Below, one piece after another: positions 58,868 through 64,000 of a stretch of DNA of 64,000 nucleotides (the first letter of the stretch is position 1; each line of letters begins with the position of its first letter). Origin of the DNA: Humibacter sp. RRB41 (GTDB lineage Bacteria; Actinomycetota; Actinomycetes; Actinomycetales; Microbacteriaceae); the NCBI RefSeq assembly GCF_022761015.1, contig NZ_JAKWJQ010000001.1:1054001-1118000 (forward strand), read 5' to 3'. Made by a program: the position numbers and the translations under genes. Under the pieces are notes generated by a model, which was given only the letters and a program-made list of their open reading frames with translations, was not told the DNA's origin and did not search any database.

Positions 58868-58897
58868 GCTAACTCCTCTTGGTGCTTCGGATTCCCG

Positions 58898-60004
58898 TTA
58901 CCGAAGCCCCTTGGGCGCGAAGACCCTGGCGACGATACGGGCGATGAGGTTCAGGATGACGACGAGGATGACCAGCAGAAGCGCTGCGCCCCAGGCGGAC
59001 TGGTACGACGCCGCGATGTCTTGCGATGGGAATTTGTACCCGGAATACGCCATCACAGGCAGCGTCTGCATCGCGCCGCTGAACGGATTGGCATTGAAGT
59101 TGTCGGTGAAGCTCGCCGCGATGAAGATCGGTGCCGTCTCACCGATCACGCGGGAGATTGCGAGCATGACACCCGTGATGATCCCGGCGATCGCGGTGGG
59201 GAGCACGATGCGCACGATCGTGGAGAATTTCGTCACTCCGAGCGCGAACGATGCCTCCCGCAGGTCGTTGGAGACGAGCTTCAACATCTCCTCCGTCGAC
59301 CTGATCACGATCGGGATCATCAGAACCGACAGCGCGACCGACGCGGAGAAACCGCTGAACGCCTTCGGACCGACGATCAGTGTGAACAACGAGAACGCGA
59401 ACAGACCGGCGACGATCGACGGGATGCCGGTCATCACGTCGACCAGGAACGTGACGGTGCGCGCCATCCACTGGGTCGGCTGCGCGTACTCGACGAGATA
59501 GATGGCGGCGAGGATGCCGATCGGGATCGAGATCACCGCAGCGATCCCCGTCACGATCAGGGTTCCGACGATCGCCTGCCATGCGCCCTGTACGACAGTC
59601 ACCTTGAGCGTTTGGGGGTTGAACACCGATCCGCCGGTCTTCGTGATGAAGTCCCAGGTCAGAGCCGGCGCGCCTCCGGCGATCACAGTGACGAGCGTCG
59701 ACACGAGAGGGATGAGCGCGAGCAGGAACGCGATCGTCACGACTCCGCGGATCACCCGATCGGTGGCCTTGCGACGGTTCTCGACGACCGAGGAGAGAAT
59801 TCCGAGGCCGACGAGGTAGATCACGGCGGTGAGCACAAGCCAGCCGACGATGTTGAAGCCGATCATCGCCAGCACCGCAGCGCTCACAGCGAGCGCGGCG
59901 AGCAGGGTGTAGAGCTCGACGAATCGCGGCAGCTGTGCCGACGTCAGGGCGTTCGGCACCGGCCCGCGCGGGCGTCGGCTGTTGGGGATCGCGGTGGCGC
60001 TCAT
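58898..60004 (-). CDS. pstA: phosphate ABC transporter permease PstA
   Basis: A 368-residue permease. It has an unusual N-terminal extension carrying two extra hydrophobic segments (LYTLLAALAVSAAVLAMIGFNIVGWLVLTAVIYL) before the standard six-helix PstA core with GIPIGILAAIYLVEYA-like and MTGIPSIVAGLFAFSLF segments. ATGA overlap with pstC. Confidence 0.96.
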   Translation of the reverse strand: MSATAIPNSRRPRGPVPNALTSAQLPRFVELYTLLAALAVSAAVLAMIGFNIVGWLVLTAVIYLVGLGILSSVVENRRKATDRVIRGVVTIAFLLALIPLVSTLVTVIAGGAPALTWDFITKTGGSVFNPQTLKVTVVQGAWQAIVGTLIVTGIAAVISIPIGILAAIYLVEYAQPTQWMARTVTFLVDVMTGIPSIVAGLFAFSLFTLIVGPKAFSGFSASVALSVLMIPIVIRSTEEMLKLVSNDLREASFALGVTKFSTIVRIVLPTAIAGIITGVMLAISRVIGETAPIFIAASFTDNFNANPFSGAMQTLPVMAYSGYKFPSQDIAASYQSAWGAALLLVILVVILNLIARIVARVFAPKGLR

Positions 60005-61206
60005 CGGTCCTCGTTCTGCTCTGCTGCCAGTTCGGTGCGTTCGTCTCCGGCCTCGGCATCCCGTGCCGCCTGCTCGGAACGGATGCTCACAGGGCTCTCG
60101 GCAGCGTCAGCGGTGAGCAGTGAGGTCGCATCGGATGCCGGTGTCAGCCTCGCCGACTTCTTGGCGCGGCGGGGACCGCCCGTCCGCGCGATGACCAGAC
60201 GTGCGATGAAGTTCACGCCGAACGAGATCACGAACAGGGCGAGACCGGTCGCGATCAGACCATCCCGTTGCAGATCATTGGATTCAGGGAAGTTCAGGGC
60301 GATGTTGGCGGCGATGGTCTGCGAGTTGCGGGTGTCGGTGATCATCTGGACCGAGAACACCAGCGACGGAGACATGATCAGGGCGATCGCCATCGTCTCT
60401 CCGAGGGCCCTGCCAAGGCCGAGAAGCGTCGCGCTCACTATGCCGCTGCGTGCGTAGGGGAAGACTGCCAGCTTGACCATCTCCCACTTGGTGGAGCCGA
60501 GTGCGAGCGCGGCTTCCTCGTGGAGGCGGGGAGTCTGCAGGAAGATCTCGCGTGAGATCGAGGTGATGATCGGAAGGATCATCACGGCGAGAACCACGCC
60601 ACCGGCGAGCATCGTCGATCCGGTGCGCGAGACGGGTCCGGAGAAGAGGGGGATCCATCCGAGGTATTGGTTGAGCCAGTCCTGGAACGGGATCAGGAAC
60701 GGTCTGATGACGAAGATGCCCCACAGGCCGAAGACGACCGAGGGCACGGCGGCGAGCAGGTCGACGAGATAGCCGAGCACACCGGCGAGGCGCCGCGGCG
60801 CGTAGTGCGAGATGAAGAGGGCGATGCCGATGGCGACAGGGGCGCCGAGCACGAGGGCGATCAGGGCGGAGAACAGCGTGCCCCAGATGAGTGGGCCGAC
60901 GTAGGCCCAGAACGAGCTGAATCCGTGCGTCGTGCCGCCGGAGAGATCGGTCGTCGTGCTCCAGTTGGCGACGATGGCCGGTCCGGCCTTGATGATGAGG
61001 AAGAGCGCGACGCCCGCCAGAATCACCATGATCAGGCCGGCGGAGCCCGTGCTCAGAAAGCGGAAGATGCGGTCTGCCGGACGAGCCTTGACCCGGGCCG
61101 TCCCGGCCCCCTTGTTAGGGGAGCCGGGACGCTGGGAGCTTCCAGTACCTACTCGATCGTCTTGCAAGCTCTTCATGGGAGATCGCACCGCGGTGTTCTC
61201 TGTCAC
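60001..61206 (-). CDS. pstC: phosphate ABC transporter permease PstC
   Basis: A 401-residue permease. A long polar N-terminus (~1-45) precedes the helices (IFRFLSTGSAGLIMVILAGVALFLII), with LVDLLAAVPSVVFGLWGIF and the EAA-like LHEEAALALGSTKWEMVKLAVFPYARSG. A polar C-terminal tail (~350-401) is also longer than usual. The GTG at 61206 is used, though an ATG ten codons on is possible. With PstA it forms the phosphate channel. Confidence 0.96.
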   Translation of the reverse strand: MTENTAVRSPMKSLQDDRVGTGSSQRPGSPNKGAGTARVKARPADRIFRFLSTGSAGLIMVILAGVALFLIIKAGPAIVANWSTTTDLSGGTTHGFSSFWAYVGPLIWGTLFSALIALVLGAPVAIGIALFISHYAPRRLAGVLGYLVDLLAAVPSVVFGLWGIFVIRPFLIPFQDWLNQYLGWIPLFSGPVSRTGSTMLAGGVVLAVMILPIITSISREIFLQTPRLHEEAALALGSTKWEMVKLAVFPYARSGIVSATLLGLGRALGETMAIALIMSPSLVFSVQMITDTRNSQTIAANIALNFPESNDLQRDGLIATGLALFVISFGVNFIARLVIARTGGPRRAKKSARLTPASDATSLLTADAAESPVSIRSEQAARDAEAGDERTELAAEQNEDR

Positions 61207-61263
61207 TTCATGCTCTCTGCTTGCTCGTCGGATCGGGTGGTCCGGGTGGTGCCTGCGGTGCTG

Positions 61264-62391
61264 CTACTTGATCGAGGACAGCGTGTCGGCTGCCTTCGTC
61301 TGGAACGAGGCGGGCAGCGGAGCTGCGCCGGCGTTCTTCGCACCGATCTTCTGGCCTGTGCTGCTGACGATGAAGCCGAGGTACGCGGCCGTCAGCTTGC
61401 CCTGAGCCGAGTCCTTGAACGACTTGCAGAGCACGTCGTACGAAAGCAGCGGGATCGGGTAGGCCTTGGCGCTGGTGATCTTCGTGGTGTCGATGGCCAC
61501 GGTGAGGTCACCGTCGCCCTGCGCGTCGATCACGCCGGACGCGTCGAGCGAAGCGGTGGCTCCCGCCTCGCTGTATGCGACGAACTTGCCGGTGCTGCCG
61601 ACCTCGACGCTGGCGGCGGTGGCGTCGCCGATCGAGCTCTGGTCCGCGTAGCCGATGGTGCCGTTACCGGCCGCGACCGTGTTCACGACACCCGAACCGC
61701 CCTGCTGTCCGCTGCCGATGCTGTTCGGCCAGGCGGTGCCGGCGTCCCAGGTCCACACCGACGGCTGCTGCTGGTGCAGGTAGGTGGTGAAGTTGGCCGT
61801 CGTGCCGGAGCCGTCCGAACGGTGCACGACCGAGATCGGCGTCGAAGGCAGCGTCACACCGGAGTTGAGCGCGGTGATGGCCGGGTCGTTCCATGTCGTG
61901 ATCTTGCCGGCGAAGATCTCGGCGATCGTCTTGGCATCGAGGTTCAGCTTCGAGACACCGTCGAGCTTGTAGATGATCGAAACGCCGGAGAGGTACACCG
62001 GGATGTTCACGCCACCGGCGGAACCGCAGGTGGTCTGCGCCTGGGTGAACTGGTCGGCGCTGAGCGCCGCGTCAGTGCCCGCGAAGTCGTAGCTGCCGTT
62101 GAGCCAGTTCGTGACGCCGCCGCCAGAACCCTGCGACTTGTCGTAGTTGATCTTCACGCCGCTGGCCTGCGCCGTGAACGCTGCGGTCCAGGCTGCCTGG
62201 GCGTTGGCCTGGGCACTGGAACCGCCGGCGGTCAGCGTGCCGGAGAGCGAGCTGTAGTCCACTGCGGCCGGCTTGGACGCCGTCGAGGTGCTGGTGCTCG
62301 GTGAGCCGCTGCCGTCGCTCGAGCAGGCGGCAAGGGCGAGCACGGAGGCGAGGGCGATGGTCCCCGCCGCGGCTGCTTTGTTGAACTTCAC
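61264..62391 (-). CDS. pstS: phosphate-binding lipoprotein PstS
   Basis: A 375-residue periplasmic-type phosphate-binding protein anchored as a lipoprotein. It has signal peptide and lipobox LALAAC, a Ser/Thr-rich linker, then LSGTLTAGGSSAQANAQAAW, FAGTDAALSADQF, VVHRSDGSGTTANFTTYL (phosphate-contact Ser/Thr/Arg/Asp) and VNTVAAGNGTIGYAD. A GTG start at 62391 with AAGGGAAC eight bases upstream is preferred over an ATG at 62415. First gene of pstSCAB; the leader carries a PHO box. Confidence 0.97.
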   Translation of the reverse strand: MKFNKAAAAGTIALASVLALAACSSDGSGSPSTSTSTASKPAAVDYSSLSGTLTAGGSSAQANAQAAWTAAFTAQASGVKINYDKSQGSGGGVTNWLNGSYDFAGTDAALSADQFTQAQTTCGSAGGVNIPVYLSGVSIIYKLDGVSKLNLDAKTIAEIFAGKITTWNDPAITALNSGVTLPSTPISVVHRSDGSGTTANFTTYLHQQQPSVWTWDAGTAWPNSIGSGQQGGSGVVNTVAAGNGTIGYADQSSIGDATAASVEVGSTGKFVAYSEAGATASLDASGVIDAQGDGDLTVAIDTTKITSAKAYPIPLLSYDVLCKSFKDSAQGKLTAAYLGFIVSSTGQKIGAKNAGAAPLPASFQTKAADTLSSIK

Positions 62392-62531
62392 TGTGTTCCC
62401 TTCGGAATCGGTCATTGCCGCTGCGTCAGGCTGCGTGTGCCTCGAAGCGCAGCGCGTTCGGGCGACGTGCGGCAAGGGGCCGGTGAGGCCCGCTAGCGAA
62501 GTTAGGCGCGGGTCGTGACCAGATTCCCCCC

Positions 62532-62553
62532 GAACGGTGAACGGAAGGTGAAC
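62532..62553 (-). promoter_or_regulatory. PHO box (PhoP operator) upstream of pstS
   Basis: On the minus strand, two 11-bp direct units GTTCACCTTCC (62553-62543) and GTTCACCGTTC (62542-62532) sit side by side. This is the actinobacterial PhoP recognition pattern. They lie about 140 bp upstream of the pstS start and 41 bp downstream of the MutT1-like gene's stop, so pstSCAB should be induced by phosphate limitation. Confidence 0.88.
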
Positions 62554-62593
62554 GGGATGCTACCGATGGGCGTGGTGTGCACCGGCGATGCAC

Positions 62594-63538
62594 TCAGAGG
62601 CGCGGACTGTGCGTCTCGATCGCGATGATGCCGGAGGCGGGGTTGGTCGCCGAGAGGTGCACGACGGAATACTCGCCGACATCCAGCGCAGCGGCCTCGC
62701 GAATGTACGCGCCCATCGTCGTTCCTGTGGCGAGCGCGATCTCGCGCATGATGTCGGGCAGCACGGGGCCGTGGCTGCACAGCACGGCGGTCTTGCGAAC
62801 GCGCACTCGTTTGCCGATGACCTCGCGGAGGCCGAGCGCCGACGTGCCGGCCTCCCAGGCATCCTGCGACAGATTCTCGGTTCGCTTGGGTTTGACGCCG
62901 TACGCGGCGCTGAGCGGAGCCACGGTCGCCACGCAGCGGACCGCCGTCGACGTGACGATGCGCTTCGGGCGCCATGCCGCGATGGTGGGCGCGTTGCTCG
63001 CCGCCTGCTGCACGCCGAGTCGTGTGAGCGGGCGCAGGGCATCCTTGCCCTTCCAACTCGCGCGCGACGTCGCCTTCGCGTGGCGCAGCACGATGAGCGC
63101 GAACGTCTGCGTCACTCCCTCGTCGGCGAGCGCTGCCCATTGGTCGATGATCTCGACGTCGCGCTTGTAGCTCAGGTATTTGCGCACGCGCTTCAGCGGA
63201 ACCCACTCGATGGCGGCGATCTCGTCGTTGGGCACGAACGTCGACGCGTGAACCGCGTCCTCGGTCACCTCGCCGGACCAGTAGTGCACGAACTTCTCCC
63301 TGCCGCTGGAGATGACGTAGTTGGTCACCCCGAGAGGCACGCCGAGCGCGACCTTCAACCCGGTCTCTTCGAGCACCTCTCGTTGAGCCGCCTGCGGCAG
63401 CGTCTCACCAGGGTCGACCTTGCCCTTGGGCAAGGTGACGTCGGCGTACTTCGTGCGGTGCACGACCAGAATGTGCGGGATGCCGTCGAGGACGCGCCAG
63501 CAGACGGCGCCTCCCGCGTAGATCGCGGTTTCCGTCAC
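62594..63538 (-). CDS. MutT1-like Nudix hydrolase with C-terminal histidine-phosphatase domain
   Basis: A 314-residue fusion: the Nudix domain (~1-135) has the box GKVDPGETLPQAAQREVLEETG, and the histidine-phosphatase domain (~147-314) begins with IVLRHAKATSR (RHG-like motif) and carries CSHGPVLPD. The layout matches mycobacterial MutT1, which hydrolyses 8-oxo-GTP and diadenosine polyphosphates. It overlaps ppk by 4 bp, so the two genes form an operon dealing with polyphosphate and nucleotide quality. Confidence 0.92.
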   Translation of the reverse strand: MTETAIYAGGAVCWRVLDGIPHILVVHRTKYADVTLPKGKVDPGETLPQAAQREVLEETGLKVALGVPLGVTNYVISSGREKFVHYWSGEVTEDAVHASTFVPNDEIAAIEWVPLKRVRKYLSYKRDVEIIDQWAALADEGVTQTFALIVLRHAKATSRASWKGKDALRPLTRLGVQQAASNAPTIAAWRPKRIVTSTAVRCVATVAPLSAAYGVKPKRTENLSQDAWEAGTSALGLREVIGKRVRVRKTAVLCSHGPVLPDIMREIALATGTTMGAYIREAAALDVGEYSVVHLSATNPASGIIAIETHSPRL

Positions 63539-64000
63539 CGGCGAGTGCCCGTGCGCGGCCGATGCGAAATAAGCTGCATGAGCCTATTCTGCAGGTCGTC
63601 GAGCGGCTTGCCATCCTGATCGAGACTATGCCTGACCCAGCTTCCGTCTGAGGTGAGCCACCACGACGATGTGCGGTCATCCATCGCACGATCGAACAGA
63701 TCGGCCAGTTCGACGATGTGCGCGGGGTCCGTGAGGCGCACCAGCGCTTCGACCCTGCGGTCGAGGTTGCGGTGCATCATGTCGGCACTGCCGATGAACA
63801 CCTGAGGGTCGCCGTCGTTCGTGAACGCGAAGATGCGCGAGTGCTCCAGATAACGGCCGAGAATCGAGCGCACCCTGATGTTCGCGCTGTAATCCTCCTG
63901 GCCGGCCTTGAGCCCGCACATGCCTCGTACCCACAGATCGATCGGCACTCCTGCGCGACTGGCGCGGTAGAGCGCGTCGATCACAGCCTCGTCCACGATC
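63535..64000 (-). CDS. ppk: polyphosphate kinase 1, C-terminal part (partial)
   Basis: The last ~154 codons of a gene running off the right edge of the window. PPK1 C-terminal hallmarks are visible: DEAVIDALYRASRAGVPIDLWVRGMCG, LKAGQEDYSANIRVRSILGRYLEHSRIFAF, and IGSADMMHRNLDRRVEALV. PPK1 polymerises ATP gamma-phosphate into polyphosphate. It lies next to the Pst system, in line with phosphate homeostasis. Confidence 0.93.
   Translation of the reverse strand, partial: IVDEAVIDALYRASRAGVPIDLWVRGMCGLKAGQEDYSANIRVRSILGRYLEHSRIFAFTNDGDPQVFIGSADMMHRNLDRRVEALVRLTDPAHIVELADLFDRAMDDRTSSWWLTSDGSWVRHSLDQDGKPLDDLQNRLMQLISHRPRTGTRR

Noticed and set aside
62588-63619. Plus-strand frame of 343 codons over the MutT1-like gene
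   Set aside because: Antisense to a protein with a perfect Nudix box and RHA motif; no recognisable domain of its own.
1-64000. Mobile element, prophage or integrated plasmid
   Set aside because: No transposase, integrase, phage structural gene, or direct repeats at the tRNA-Lys 3' end were seen. Base composition is uniform apart from regulatory gaps.

Overview
The window is high-GC, densely packed bacterial DNA with many GTG starts and 4-bp GTGA/ATGA stop-start overlaps. Carbohydrate ABC operons lack their own ATPase, and a PhoP-type PHO box with GTTCACC repeats precedes pstS. The very frequent GGATGCC-type codon context and the gene content point to an actinobacterium, most likely a Microbacteriaceae member (order Micrococcales). 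The family call is inference. No insertion sequence, prophage, CRISPR array or clear pseudogene was seen.

Layout. 1-4.9 kb: end of a FUSC-like membrane protein, a KDPG-aldolase-like gene, a GH20 hexosaminidase coupled to a methyltransferase, and a convergent enoyl-CoA hydratase/SDR pair. 5.1-16.5 kb: an amino-sugar (GlcNAc/chitooligosaccharide/muropeptide) region with an ABC transporter, ROK regulator, GH3 N-acetylglucosaminidase, ROK kinase, nagB and nagA. A TetR/FAD-monooxygenase pair with clear operators sits between nagB and nagA. 16.6-22.3 kb: a long inverted repeat, purU, an MFS exporter, a sigma factor fused to its own zinc-finger anti-sigma, membrane and Ig-like domains, and an LtrA-like protein.

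22.3-34.1 kb: a second sugar region, probably for an amino sugar such as GalNAc. It has an overlapping operon (SIS isomerase, ROK kinase, class II aldolase, DeoR), an aldo/keto reductase, a second nearly identical DeoR, and a five-gene operon (Gfo/Idh/MocA oxidoreductase, binding protein, two permeases, DUF4091/GH123-like hydrolase). 34.2-36.6 kb: a ZTP (pfl) riboswitch followed by glyA-folD. 36.6-45.7 kb: VOC and WYL proteins, an NCS1 permease with a cysteine hydrolase, a YbaK-type editing protein, and a D-amino-acid module (RidA, kinase-like protein, D-serine-dehydratase-like protein, D-aminoacylase), then a gamma-carbonic-anhydrase-like protein.

45.8-50 kb: galT-galK diverging from a DeoR regulator and galM. 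50-56.6 kb: a zinc-less alcohol dehydrogenase, an OafA-type acyltransferase with SGNH domain, an exported GH1 glucosidase under a CebR-like operator, and a flavin monooxygenase/FMN reductase pair. 56.8-64 kb: tRNA-Lys, two small conserved genes, the pstSCAB phosphate transporter behind a PHO box, a MutT1-like Nudix/phosphohistidine phosphatase and the 3' end of ppk. Overall this is a saprophytic sugar-scavenging region (two amino-sugar systems, galactose, beta-glucosides) with one-carbon and phosphate homeostasis genes at its edges.
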